A DNA stretch of 54,585 nt, taken from Caryophanales bacterium. GTDB taxonomy: Bacteria; Bacillota; Bacilli; Exiguobacteriales; Exiguobacteriaceae. Position 1 is the stretch's first letter; each line of letters starts with the position of its first letter. Both the position numbers and the translations under genes were made by a program. The notes beneath the pieces are model-generated. The model was not told where the DNA came from. It saw only the letters and a list, made by a program, of their open reading frames with translations, and did not search any database. Of the stretch, positions 7,787 to 15,767 are shown piece after piece. The DNA is taken from assembly GCA_902362975.1 (NCBI GenBank), contig CABIYO010000015.1, positions 1 through 54,585 of the forward strand, given 5' to 3'.

Positions 7787-8432
7787 GATAGCGATGAATC
7801 TGTCGCTTAATCGGTTCGCGGAACACGGTTGCAACGAGCGTCAACACGAGCATGATTCCAAATGCCAAGGCGATGAGCATCCAATCCCCACTGGCGATGC
7901 TACTCCCGAGAAAATTGTTCGCAACCGCCCCGGGAATCATACCGATGACGGTCGCAAACAGATAGGCGAGTACGTTTACTTTTGCCAAACCAGAAGCATA
8001 GCTGACCAAATCGAAATTGACGAGCGGGATGAAACGTAAGATGAGGACATAAAAGAAACCATCTTCTTCGATTTTATGCTGAATGGCTTCGTAATTCGTT
8101 GATTCGAAGTGATGTAGGAAACGATCGCCGAAATAAATCGCCACATAATACGCAACAAGCGCGCTCAGCGTCGCCCCGATGACGGTATAGATGACGCCTG
8201 GTAACATCCCAAACGCCAATCCTCCGGCGACCGACAAGACGGACGTGGGAAACAAGATGAGCGGACGAACGGTGAACAATAAAATGTAAATGAACGGAGC
8301 CAACCATCCGAATTGAATGATGTAGTCCCGTATATCGCCTGGGCTTACATCAACCCACTGATAAAGGAATGTCGCCGTCCCGAACAGGAGTAGGACGAGT
8401 GCAATCATCCATTGTATCTTCCACTTCTTCAT
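7776..8432 (-). CDS. TVP38/TMEM64 (DedA-superfamily) membrane protein
   Basis: A 218-residue integral membrane protein. An N-terminal helix (residues 8-25) is followed by a VTT/SNARE-associated domain with the re-entrant-loop signature around FPTSVLSVAGGLAFG and two further hairpins. The C-terminus is short and basic. Proteins of this superfamily are linked to lipid scrambling or flippase roles and membrane homeostasis. The precise substrate is not evident. It is a single gene read toward queF. The ATG is preceded by GAGGAGGAAGACG. Confidence 0.85.
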   Translation of the reverse strand: MKKWKIQWMIALVLLLFGTATFLYQWVDVSPGDIRDYIIQFGWLAPFIYILLFTVRPLILFPTSVLSVAGGLAFGMLPGVIYTVIGATLSALVAYYVAIYFGDRFLHHFESTNYEAIQHKIEEDGFFYVLILRFIPLVNFDLVSYASGLAKVNVLAYLFATVIGMIPGAVANNFLGSSIASGDWMLIALAFGIMLVLTLVATVFREPIKRQIHRYQKK

Positions 8433-8543
8433 CGTCTTCCTCCTCTCTATTTGGTTTTATTCCCGTAATCGAGGATGTCATCCACCTTTTTTTCAGCCAT
8501 CTCGATGTGGTACGGTTAGAAAAAGCAGAAGGAGGAAATCGAT

Positions 8544-9041
8544 ATGAACCTTGCAGATGCCCTAACATTGAAACAGTTGCTCCATGAGCAAATCGATACA
8601 TTGACCGAAGAGATTGAGCATGTGGCGTTCATCTCGCTTCAAGCGAATGAATCCATTCCGACCATTCAGTCCCGTTCCCTTCAAGACATCGAGATGGAAC
8701 TTGAACACATTCGTCTAGACTTACGTCAGCTCGACCGTCTCATTCAAGAGGCGAACGTCCAAGCCGTCGTTGAGACGCATGACGGTCCGCTCCCGCTCGT
8801 CGAGGCAATCGAGCTTGCCATTCAGTTACGTGTCCAGGCACGACTTTATGAGAAATTATCGCTTCGTCCGAAGAAAGACTATGTGCACGGAGGTGCCGTG
8901 ATCAAACACGCCTTATATGACCCCGAACTATATCGCTTGAAAGCACGAGATATTAAGAAGCGTGCCATTCGAATCGAAAGTGCCATTCAGGCCGTCCGTT
9001 ATCAGACTGACATTGAATTTGATGCATCACGATATATGTAA
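8544..9041 (+). CDS. DIP1984-like family protein, function unknown
   Basis: A 165-residue, highly charged and helical protein, apparently cytosolic, with no signal peptide or membrane span. The N-terminus MNLADALTLKQLL and a long helix rich in Glu, Leu and Arg (residues 10-75, probable coiled coil) resemble the DIP1984/septicolysin-like family. That placement is from memory and is tentative. AAGGAGGAAATCGAT precedes the ATG. It stands alone, divergent from the DedA-like gene and ending at a terminator shared with the next gene. Confidence 0.7.
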   Translation: MNLADALTLKQLLHEQIDTLTEEIEHVAFISLQANESIPTIQSRSLQDIEMELEHIRLDLRQLDRLIQEANVQAVVETHDGPLPLVEAIELAIQLRVQARLYEKLSLRPKKDYVHGGAVIKHALYDPELYRLKARDIKKRAIRIESAIQAVRYQTDIEFDASRYM

Positions 9042-9071
9042 AAAAGCGAAGGGATTCCCTTCGCTTTTTTA
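9040..9071. terminator. Bidirectional terminator
   Basis: Near-perfect stem AAAAAAGCGAAGGGA/TCCCTTCGCTTTTTT between convergent genes, with T runs on both strands. Confidence 0.88.
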
Positions 9072-9536
9072 CATATGGTCCTGGTGATTGTGATGGATAT
9101 CATGATGACTCGATGAAGAAGAACGTCGACGTGGAGGTGCCTCATCAGCAAATTTTTCTCCGTCCAAAATCCCGAGACGCTTATATTGACGACCGACCCG
9201 CTCTTTTGTCTCTTCGCGAACAGTGCTCGACTCCATCACCAATTGGTAGCATCCGAGTGCGACACGAAACGGTTCCATGCGTGTCCGTTCAATCGGGAAG
9301 GAATCGACGCCACGTAAATAGTCTGCCAATCGCTCAGCCGTCTCGTCGGCTGGGTCATCTGCAAGCTGTGAGGCGAAGCGTTGTAAGTCCTTCAATGTAT
9401 TTGATGTTTTAGAGTAACTTCGACTTGATTTGATGACACCAAATGCGATAAGTCCAACAATGGTGAAAAACATAAGTGGAAAGAATAAATTGATGATCGT
9501 GAAAAATGGGTCCGCCCCAAATTCTAAAGTAGACAT
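9069..9536 (-). CDS. Small single-pass membrane protein with His-rich tail
   Basis: Not recognised as a named family. The 155-residue protein has a hydrophobic N-terminal span (about residues 15-38, FFPLMFFTIVGLIAFGVI). A soluble helical cytoplasmic-type region follows (DLQRFASQLADDPADET). The tail is unusual: RRR, a run of serines, then a histidine-rich HHDIHHNHQDH, which could bind metal. ATG at 9536 is chosen because AAGGGGGAA lies seven bases upstream; an ATG 33 bases earlier has no site. Single gene. Confidence 0.7.
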   Translation of the reverse strand: MSTLEFGADPFFTIINLFFPLMFFTIVGLIAFGVIKSSRSYSKTSNTLKDLQRFASQLADDPADETAERLADYLRGVDSFPIERTRMEPFRVALGCYQLVMESSTVREETKERVGRQYKRLGILDGEKFADEAPPRRRSSSSSHHDIHHNHQDHM

Positions 9537-9588
9537 TTCAAATTCCCCCTTTTCTTTAAGTACGTTCATTCAGTCGAATCGGTTTCAA

Positions 9589-9616
9589 CAAAAAAACCGC
9601 GATCACACGACCGCGG
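9589..9616 (-). terminator. Terminator of the acetyltransferase gene
   Basis: Leftward hairpin CCGCG/CGCGG followed by a T tract, seven bases past the GNAT stop. Confidence 0.75.
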
Positions 9617-9623
9617 CATCGAT

Positions 9624-10082
9624 TCAACTGTTCAGTTGTTTCTCCATCATGATGCGCGGCTCGCCATCTTCGGTGTAGGCGCCCATGATGTCATATCCGC
9701 AAAGGAGGTTCAAAATGATGACCCCTTTGTTCGTATTGCGTGCTTTCGTCCGAATCGAATGGAACCCTTGCGCTTCGACCCATTCGAGTTGCGTGTCCAT
9801 CAGCTTGCGACCGATACCATGCTTTTGGAAGTCCGGGTGTACGCCGCCCGCCCAGCTATAAAACCGATAAGGCTCCGCCTCATAACCAATTTTAAAGCCG
9901 ACCAGCTGCTCTTCCGAAAAGGCTAAGAGCACTAACGGATTGGCGTGCCGATACAAACGCTCTTTAAATCGCAACTGATCGAGGTCACCATATAACGTGC
10001 GATATAGTCGGAAAAAGTCCTCTTCAAAATCCTTAAAGTTGTTCGTCACATCTTTTACGATAAATGAACTCGTCGTACTCAT
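9624..10082 (-). CDS. GNAT family N-acetyltransferase
   Basis: A 152-residue GCN5-related acetyltransferase. The acetyl-CoA pyrophosphate loop is HPDFQKHGIGRKLMDTQ (motif A, near residues 92-108), preceded by the beta-4 strand SWAGGV. The substrate is not evident. ATG 10082 is supported by GGGGATGG upstream. A longer in-frame reading would run into trmH, so it is not used. It is read in the same direction as trmH, 58 bases after it, and could be co-transcribed. It ends at a terminator. Confidence 0.85.
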   Translation of the reverse strand: MSTTSSFIVKDVTNNFKDFEEDFFRLYRTLYGDLDQLRFKERLYRHANPLVLLAFSEEQLVGFKIGYEAEPYRFYSWAGGVHPDFQKHGIGRKLMDTQLEWVEAQGFHSIRTKARNTNKGVIILNLLCGYDIMGAYTEDGEPRIMMEKQLNS

Positions 10083-10140
10083 CGTGCCATCCCCTTTCAG
10101 TTTCTGGACAAAGACTCCGTACGTCTGTTCATTTCGCCAT

Positions 10141-10905
10141 TCATTCTGAATTTCCTGTCTCCCGTTCAAAAGCTGTGATACCTTTTTGTTTATAAAGTCC
10201 AAGCGTACGTTTCGGCAAACTCTTGACCATCCAGTCTTTAAAAATACGTGCCTGATCCTCGACAGGCAGTTCATAGCCCTCCGTCACGATATGTCGCGAC
10301 CGTGTCGTGACATCGTATAATGAAATCGCCGCTGCCACGGAGATGTTCAAACTCTGAACGTATCCTTGCATCGGAATGACAAAGTTCCCATCCGCCTTCT
10401 TCAGTGCCGCTTCCGACACACCACTATGTTCATTCCCGAATAGAAGAACGGTCGGATTCGACACATCCACCTCTTCGAGCGGAATTGCTTCCTCACTCAA
10501 TGCCGTCGCATATACTTGATAACCGTCTTCTTTTAAAGCGTCAATTGCCTCTTCGATAGAGCCATGCTCGACGACGTCCACCCAACGGTCGGCACTCTTG
10601 GCGATAATCGAGTTCGGTTTGAACTTTGCCCGTCCCTCGACGACATGCAACGTCTGCACCCCGAACGCATCTGCCGAACGCAATACGGCAGATTGGTTAT
10701 GCGGATCGTCCACACCCTCCGTCAAAATCGTGATATGATTCGTTCGTGTATTCAATACTTCATACATCCGTTTGATGCGATCTGGCATGAGCATCTCATA
10801 TAGAGGAAGATCGTCTTCCTGCAATACACCCTTCCGCAACAACTCTTCTTTTAATTCAATCTGCTCGTCTTTCGTCAAAGCAGATGTCGTCTGTCTCCAA
10901 CCCAT
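10141..10905 (-). CDS. trmH: tRNA (guanosine-2'-O-)-methyltransferase TrmH
   Basis: A SPOUT-class RNA methyltransferase of 254 residues that methylates the ribose of tRNA G18. The early block DPHNQSAVLRSADAFGV carries the conserved Asn and Arg, then LLFGNEHSGVS and the trefoil-knot AdoMet site MQGYVQSLNISVAAAISLY. ATG 10905 is preferred because GAAGGGAG lies nine bases before it. An ATG six codons upstream has no site. It is divergent from the PTS gene. Confidence 0.9.
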   Translation of the reverse strand: MGWRQTTSALTKDEQIELKEELLRKGVLQEDDLPLYEMLMPDRIKRMYEVLNTRTNHITILTEGVDDPHNQSAVLRSADAFGVQTLHVVEGRAKFKPNSIIAKSADRWVDVVEHGSIEEAIDALKEDGYQVYATALSEEAIPLEEVDVSNPTVLLFGNEHSGVSEAALKKADGNFVIPMQGYVQSLNISVAAAISLYDVTTRSRHIVTEGYELPVEDQARIFKDWMVKSLPKRTLGLYKQKGITAFERETGNSE

Positions 10906-11014
10906 CTTTCTCGCTCCCTTCAACCTATCATATTGTAGCTAGATTCGATTCGACTGACAAGTTCACCTGATATCTACCCGTTACACTTCAAAAAATGAAA
11001 ACAAATGAAAATAG

Positions 11015-11072
11015 CGAAAACGGTTGCATGAATTTATGCAATCGATTACAATCATTTATGCAAGCGATTGCA
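11015..11072 (+). promoter_or_regulatory. Three LacI-type operators at 22-bp spacing
   Basis: CGAAAACGGTTGCA (11015-11028), TGCAATCGATTACA (11037-11050) and TGCAAGCGATTGCA (11059-11072) are pseudo-palindromes with a central CG, typical of LacI-family/CcpA-type operators. Their centres are exactly 22 bases apart, two helical turns, so a regulator would line up on one DNA face. The last overlaps the -35 of the PTS promoter. The first two each differ at one position from the cre consensus. Confidence 0.7.
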
Positions 11073-11096
11073 CTATTGGTAGACACAAAATAGATA
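11068..11096 (+). promoter_or_regulatory. Probable sigma-A promoter of PTS gene
   Basis: TTGCAC, 17-base spacer, TAGATA, 31 bases before the PTS start. The -35 lies inside the third operator, which fits repression. Confidence 0.55.
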
Positions 11097-11126
11097 ACAC
11101 ACCCTCACAGGAAGGAAGCGTATAGC

Positions 11127-12755
11127 ATGAAACAATTGATCTCATTCGATTTCTGGCAGAAACTCGGTAAGGCCTTGATGGTCGTCATCGCCGTTATGCC
11201 AGCTGCCGGTTTGATGATTTCCATCGGAAAATTGATTGGAATGTCAGCCGGAGATGTCGGTATTTTATTAACAACAGCTCGTATCATTGAAGATTTAGGT
11301 TGGGGCATCATCGTCAACTTACACATCCTCTTCGCAGTCGCGATTGGTGGTTCGTGGGCAAAAGATCGTGCAGGCGGTGCATTCGCAGCACTTCTCGCCT
11401 TCATCTTGATCAACCGTGTCACAGGTGCTATCTTCGGTGTCAACGGCGACATGCTTCAGGACCCAGAAGCGACCATCGAGTCACTCTTCGGTGCGAACCT
11501 TGTCGTCGCTGACTACTTCACATCTGTACTCGGCTCACCTGCCCTCAACATGGGTGTGTTCGTCGGGATTATCGCCGGTTTCCTCGGTGGTGCACTATAC
11601 AACCGTTTCTACAACTTCAACAAGTTGCCGAACGCCCTCTCGTTCTTCAACGGGAAGCGCTTCGTACCATTCGTCGTCATCCTTGGTTCTGTCGTTGCTG
11701 CCCTCGTTCTATCGATTGTATGGCCAACCATCCAAGGTGCGCTCAACAGCTTTGGTGAATGGATTGCCACATCACGTAACACGGCGCCAGTCCTCGCTCC
11801 GTTCATTTATGGTGCGCTCGAACGTCTCCTCTTGCCGTTCGGTTTACACCACATGCTCACGGTACCAATGAACTACACGGAGCTCGGTGGAACGTATACG
11901 ATTTTAACAGGTGCGACAGCTGGATCGGTCGTTGCCGGACAAGACCCGCTCTGGTTAGCATGGGTAACAGACCTCGTCAACTTGCGTGCTGCTGGTGATA
12001 CGGCTGCGTACAATGCCCTTCTCGCTGATGTCGTTCCAGCACGTTTCAAAGTCGGTCAAGTCATCTTGTCATTCGCTGCATTGATTGGTGCCGCATATGC
12101 GATGTACCGCAACGTCGATGCGGATAAGAAGGCACAATACAAGCCGATGTTCTTATCAGCCGGACTCGCTGTCTTCTTGACAGGTGTCACAGAACCGATC
12201 GAGTTCATGTTTATGTTCGTCGCACCAGTTCTTTATGTCGTTTACGCACTCATGGCCGGTGCTGCCTTCGCATTGGCAGATATCATCGACCTACGCATAC
12301 ACGCCTTCGGTGCAATTGAACTCTTGACGCGCATTCCGATGATTGTCAAAGCAGGACTTCTTCAAGACTTGATCAACTTCGTGCTCGTCTCTGTCGTGTT
12401 CTTCTTCCTCAACTTTGGTGTCTTCAACTTCTTCATTAAGAAGATGAATCTACCGACGCCAGGACGTAACGGGAACTACATGGAAGAAACGACAGAAAAA
12501 TCATCCGTTACAGGCAACGAACAAGTCATGGGGATTATCGCACTTCTCGGTGGAGAAGAAAACATTGAGGATGTCGATGCATGTATGACTCGTCTTCGTG
12601 TGACCGTGAAAGACGTTACACTCGTCTCGGACGAACAAGAATGGAAGAAAAATGGCGCTATGGGTCTTATCGTGAAAGACCGTGGAGTCCAAGCCATCTA
12701 TGGCCCGAAAGCCGACGTATTGAAATCAGACATTCAAGACGTCATCGGTGCATAA
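11127..12755 (+). CDS. PTS EIICB, glucose/alpha-glucoside type (MalP/MalX-like)
   Basis: A 542-residue sugar phosphotransferase permease. Residues 1-430 form the membrane EIIC domain: VVIAVMPAAGLMISIG, FGLHHMLTVPMNYTELGGTY and the GVTEPIEFMFMF motif. A linker and an EIIB domain follow, with the phosphorylated cysteine Cys486 in DACMTRLR. There is no EIIA domain, so a separate EIIA is needed. Sequence type suggests maltose or another alpha-glucoside, and malL in the same window could act on the product. Start: GGAAGGAAGCG precedes the ATG. Three phased operators and a cre-like match upstream suggest sugar induction and catabolite repression. Confidence 0.88.
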   Translation: MKQLISFDFWQKLGKALMVVIAVMPAAGLMISIGKLIGMSAGDVGILLTTARIIEDLGWGIIVNLHILFAVAIGGSWAKDRAGGAFAALLAFILINRVTGAIFGVNGDMLQDPEATIESLFGANLVVADYFTSVLGSPALNMGVFVGIIAGFLGGALYNRFYNFNKLPNALSFFNGKRFVPFVVILGSVVAALVLSIVWPTIQGALNSFGEWIATSRNTAPVLAPFIYGALERLLLPFGLHHMLTVPMNYTELGGTYTILTGATAGSVVAGQDPLWLAWVTDLVNLRAAGDTAAYNALLADVVPARFKVGQVILSFAALIGAAYAMYRNVDADKKAQYKPMFLSAGLAVFLTGVTEPIEFMFMFVAPVLYVVYALMAGAAFALADIIDLRIHAFGAIELLTRIPMIVKAGLLQDLINFVLVSVVFFFLNFGVFNFFIKKMNLPTPGRNGNYMEETTEKSSVTGNEQVMGIIALLGGEENIEDVDACMTRLRVTVKDVTLVSDEQEWKKNGAMGLIVKDRGVQAIYGPKADVLKSDIQDVIGA

Positions 12756-12761
12756 TCTACT

Positions 12762-12791
12762 GGCCAACTCGCTCGAGAGTTGGCCTTTTTC
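12762..12791 (+). terminator. Terminator between PTS gene and phosphatase-fold gene
   Basis: Stem GGCCAACTC/GAGTTGGCC and TTTTT, directly followed by the AAAGGAGG site of the next gene. Read-through would be needed to express that gene from the PTS promoter. Confidence 0.85.
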
Positions 12792-12806
12792 TAAAGGAGG
12801 ACTATC

Positions 12807-13598
12807 GTGAATATTTTAACGCTCAATTGTCATGCCTGGTTAGAAGACCGCCAACAAGAGAAAATCGACGCGATTGTCGAACGTATCGCAAGCGAAGAGT
12901 ATGACTTCATCGCGCTTCAAGAAGTCAATCAACATAAAGAGGCCCCCCTCATCTATGGGAACATCCGTGAAAACAACTTCGCACACGTCCTCGTCGAGCG
13001 CCTGAAAGAGTTAGATCTTCACTATCACATGACATGGGACTTTGCCCATTACGGATATGACATTTACGAGGAAGGCGTCGCCATTTTGTCGCGAACACCG
13101 TTTCTATCGACCGAGTCGTTCTTCGTATCCAAGACGACGGACCCTGACAATTACAAGTCCCGTAAAATTGTCAAAGCCGTGATTGAAGGTCCTGAAACGC
13201 CGACGACCGTCTACTCGTGTCACCTCGGATGGTGGCATGACGAAGAGGAGCCAGTGAAGCATCAACTCGACGAACTTCTGCGTCGCGTCGAGCATGACGA
13301 CCATGCGCTCCTACTCGGTGATTTCAACAACGATGCCTTCATTCGAGGCGAAGGATACGATTATTTGATGGAAAATGGGCTTCAAGACCTGTTCCATCTC
13401 GCAACGGAACGCGAAGGTGATGCGACCGTCCAAGGGAAAATCGCCGGATGGGATGAAAACAAGAAATCGCTACGCATCGACTTGATGTTGACGAATGCAC
13501 CCATTCACGTCTCCCGTCATGCTGTCGTCTTCGATGGCGAGAACGGTCCCATCGTCTCCGACCACGCCGGTGTCGAAGCCACTGTGTTTTGGCGCTGA
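12807..13598 (+). CDS. Endonuclease/exonuclease/phosphatase-fold hydrolase
   Basis: A 263-residue metal-dependent hydrolase of the EEP superfamily. Glu39 in IALQEVN binds the metal, HLGWWHD carries the catalytic histidine, GDFNNDA gives the Asp/Asn pair near residue 172, and SDHAGVEA ends the fold. No signal peptide, so it is cytosolic. Family substrates include phospholipids, nucleic acids and sugar phosphates. Its place 16 bases after the PTS terminator suggests a link to the imported sugar, but that is inference. GTG start behind AAAGGAGG. Confidence 0.85.
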   Translation: MNILTLNCHAWLEDRQQEKIDAIVERIASEEYDFIALQEVNQHKEAPLIYGNIRENNFAHVLVERLKELDLHYHMTWDFAHYGYDIYEEGVAILSRTPFLSTESFFVSKTTDPDNYKSRKIVKAVIEGPETPTTVYSCHLGWWHDEEEPVKHQLDELLRRVEHDDHALLLGDFNNDAFIRGEGYDYLMENGLQDLFHLATEREGDATVQGKIAGWDENKKSLRIDLMLTNAPIHVSRHAVVFDGENGPIVSDHAGVEATVFWR

Positions 13599-13719
13599 TC
13601 CACCTTTTTCTTCCGACTTGGGAGAAAAGGGTTTTTCTTTTGGGAAAAATCTTGTAACGTGAGAGGAGACTGATGTCTAACTACTAATGAATGAAATAGA
13701 AAGAAGTGTTTGAACATGG

Positions 13720-14016
13720 ATACGAGCTCGCTCAGTCGAAGCGATGGAATGGCGACGAAATACCCTTCCTCGGCTAAACGTGTTCCGTCATACGCATACG
13801 CCTCTTTCTCCACTTTTGCTCCTGGATAAAGAATGATGCCAACCTTGCTCGTCGTCTCGCCGAACTCGAGACGATTGTCGACCACTTTCCCCTCTTCCGC
13901 ATACTGTGTCGCTTCATCGGTCTGTACGTGAACTGTGTCCAAATCAAAAAGTCTGCTACCGCGATGATTAGCAATCCTACGATTGAGAGTGCGGTCCACT
14001 TGAAGAATTTCTTCAT
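13720..14016 (-). pseudogene. Alpha/beta-hydrolase remnant
   Basis: ATG 14016, behind GGAGGG, starts a membrane-anchored N-terminus (MKKFFKWTALSIVGLLII, one span, then WTQFTYRP). A frameshift near 13920 then moves the frame. The second frame encodes a hydrolase start, SKVGIILYPGAKVEKEAY followed by AEEGYFVAIPSLRL, and breaks off after about 100 codons, before any nucleophile elbow. Related hydrolases are about 240 residues long, so the 3' half is lost. The region 13599-13720 between it and the previous gene holds only a weak T-rich hairpin and nothing else recognisable. Confidence 0.75.
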
Positions 14017-14087
14017 TATACCCTCCATTTGCATCCACTTCATCATAACGTTACACTAATAAGAAAAAGCATGATCAGGGGGACACC

Positions 14088-15353
14088 ATGACCAGAAGCA
14101 ATATAACCACGTCGATTCAGTGGTTTATTTTTATTTTAGCTACAAATATTGTACCACCACTCTCCATCGCCGCCTTGTTTGAACTGTCACCAGATGAGAC
14201 GATGACCTTCATATCCCGCTCACTCTTCATCTTCGCACTCTTCAGCATCATCCAAACGTTGCTCGGCCATCGCCTCCCGATACTCGAAGGACCTGCCGGC
14301 ATTTGGTGGGGTGTCTTCACCTTATATGCCTCCATCGGTCCCGCCCTATATGGAAGTCAGCAAGAGACCTTGCAAGCACTCGGATTCATGCTGTTTTTGA
14401 GCGGAATCCTTGGTGTGTTGTTGACCGTCACCGGCATCTTAAGACGCATGCTTGCCCTGTTTACACCGCAAGTGCTTGGCGTCTATATGATTTTGCTCGT
14501 CCTTCAATTGTCAGGGGCTGTCATTAAAGGTGGATTTGGGGTGACGGAAGACGGAATCAACGTCGTTCAGGCCGTAGCGACGGCAGGTCTCGTCTTGTTC
14601 GCACTCACGCTAGAGCAAAGTCGCTTTAAACAATATGGACTCGTCATGACGCTATTCGTCGGGTTCGGCCTGTTCCATTTACTCGACCTTGGAAATCCTG
14701 TCGTCCGTTCGGAATCCTTCTTCCTCGTACCAGAACTTCTTCCGTTCGGAAATTGGGTATGGGATTGGAACTTGTTGCCGACAGCTTTCGTCATCACCTT
14801 GCTTCTCATGACGAACGTCCTTGCGAACATCAAGTTGATTGAGCGCATCGTCAGTTCTCGCGAAAAACGAGAAATCAAAGGGAACGTTCCCGCATCGGGT
14901 GTCGCCAGTGGCGTCAGTCAAATCGTAGCCGGTCTGTTCGGTACACCGGGTCCTGTTGCCATATCCGGGACAGCTGGTTTCCTCTCTTCGACGGAGAGCG
15001 TTCAGCGTGCCCCGCATTTGATTGCCCACGCCCTCATGATGGCGTTAGCACTCATCAGTCCATTCGTCTCATTGATTGCGAGCATCCCGGCCGCTGTCGG
15101 TTATGCGATCGTGACACCGCTCATCGCAACAATGATCATCATCGGAATCAATGAGGCCGCCTTTGAATTGAAGCAGTCCACGTCATCTCTCACGGTCGGA
15201 CTACCGCTCGTCATCGGTGCCGGGGCGATGCTTCTGCCCCCCGGATCAATGAATGAATTACCACCGCTTCTTGCGACCGTCTTCTCTAACGGACTCGTCC
15301 TCGGGACGATTGTCGCTTTAACGACTGCCATCTTAAGTAAAATCAAGGATTGA
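14088..15353 (+). CDS. Purine/pyrimidine permease, NAT/NCS2 type
   Basis: A 421-residue membrane protein with about 12-14 hydrophobic segments and the nucleobase-transporter fold. Recognisable blocks are LEGPAGIWWGVF (third helix), LFTPQVLGVYMILLVLQL and ASGVASGVSQIVAGLFGTPG, where NAT proteins carry their substrate-binding loop. It most resembles the YwdJ-type uracil/xanthine permease branch. The substrate cannot be set. AGGGGGACACC precedes the ATG. It stands alone and converges with the RDD gene at a shared terminator. With pbuX and the 25144 permease it makes three nucleobase transporters in the window. Confidence 0.85.
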   Translation: MTRSNITTSIQWFIFILATNIVPPLSIAALFELSPDETMTFISRSLFIFALFSIIQTLLGHRLPILEGPAGIWWGVFTLYASIGPALYGSQQETLQALGFMLFLSGILGVLLTVTGILRRMLALFTPQVLGVYMILLVLQLSGAVIKGGFGVTEDGINVVQAVATAGLVLFALTLEQSRFKQYGLVMTLFVGFGLFHLLDLGNPVVRSESFFLVPELLPFGNWVWDWNLLPTAFVITLLLMTNVLANIKLIERIVSSREKREIKGNVPASGVASGVSQIVAGLFGTPGPVAISGTAGFLSSTESVQRAPHLIAHALMMALALISPFVSLIASIPAAVGYAIVTPLIATMIIIGINEAAFELKQSTSSLTVGLPLVIGAGAMLLPPGSMNELPPLLATVFSNGLVLGTIVALTTAILSKIKD

Positions 15354-15385
15354 AAAAAGAACTGGCCATATTGGTCAGTTCTTTT
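15354..15385. terminator. Bidirectional terminator, permease / RDD gene
   Basis: Stem AAAAGAACTGGCC/GGTCAGTTCTTTT with short loop and T runs on both strands. Confidence 0.85.
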
Positions 15386-15767
15386 CACGTACATGCATAT
15401 GGTAACGGGCATCGTGCGGTAGCACGGCGCCTTCTTCTTGTTCGAAATGCGCACGGTCTTTCCAATAACGAACGACTGACGAAGTATCACGGTGCAGGGC
15501 GCGCTGTAGCGCTTGTTTCGCCGTGACAGGCGTTTCGTCATCGTTTGTCAATTCAAGCCCCATCAGTTTATAACCGATGGTTTGTCCACCTCGACTCATT
15601 TGCCAGGCTTCCATGGCATATGTTAGCAGTGTCGGTGTGATCACCGTATGCACGAACTCGTTCTTCACTTTCTTTCGCACGAGCTGTTCCACGCCAACGC
15701 TGACGAGACCTGCAATGATACTGTCAATCAAGACGGCTTTCGTTCGCTTTTTTGTCAATGGATTCAT
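15375..15767 (-). CDS. RDD family membrane protein
   Basis: A 130-residue protein with the RDD layout: a first span containing KAVLIDSIIAGLV, a second weaker span (TVITPTLLTYAMEAW) and the motif GGQTIGYKLMGLEL. RDD proteins are small membrane proteins, some implicated in Na+ or compatible-solute handling, and the role is unsettled. Its ATG overlaps the stop of the upstream oxidoreductase (ATGA), so they are co-translated. Probably the last gene of an operon that starts at xpt. Confidence 0.82.
   Translation of the reverse strand: MNPLTKKRTKAVLIDSIIAGLVSVGVEQLVRKKVKNEFVHTVITPTLLTYAMEAWQMSRGGQTIGYKLMGLELTNDDETPVTAKQALQRALHRDTSSVVRYWKDRAHFEQEEGAVLPHDARYHMHVREKN

Noticed and set aside
10981..11072. 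CRISPR array from repeated TGCAA units
   Set aside because: Units are 14-bp pseudo-palindromes at 22-bp spacing with no spacers or cas genes; they are operators.
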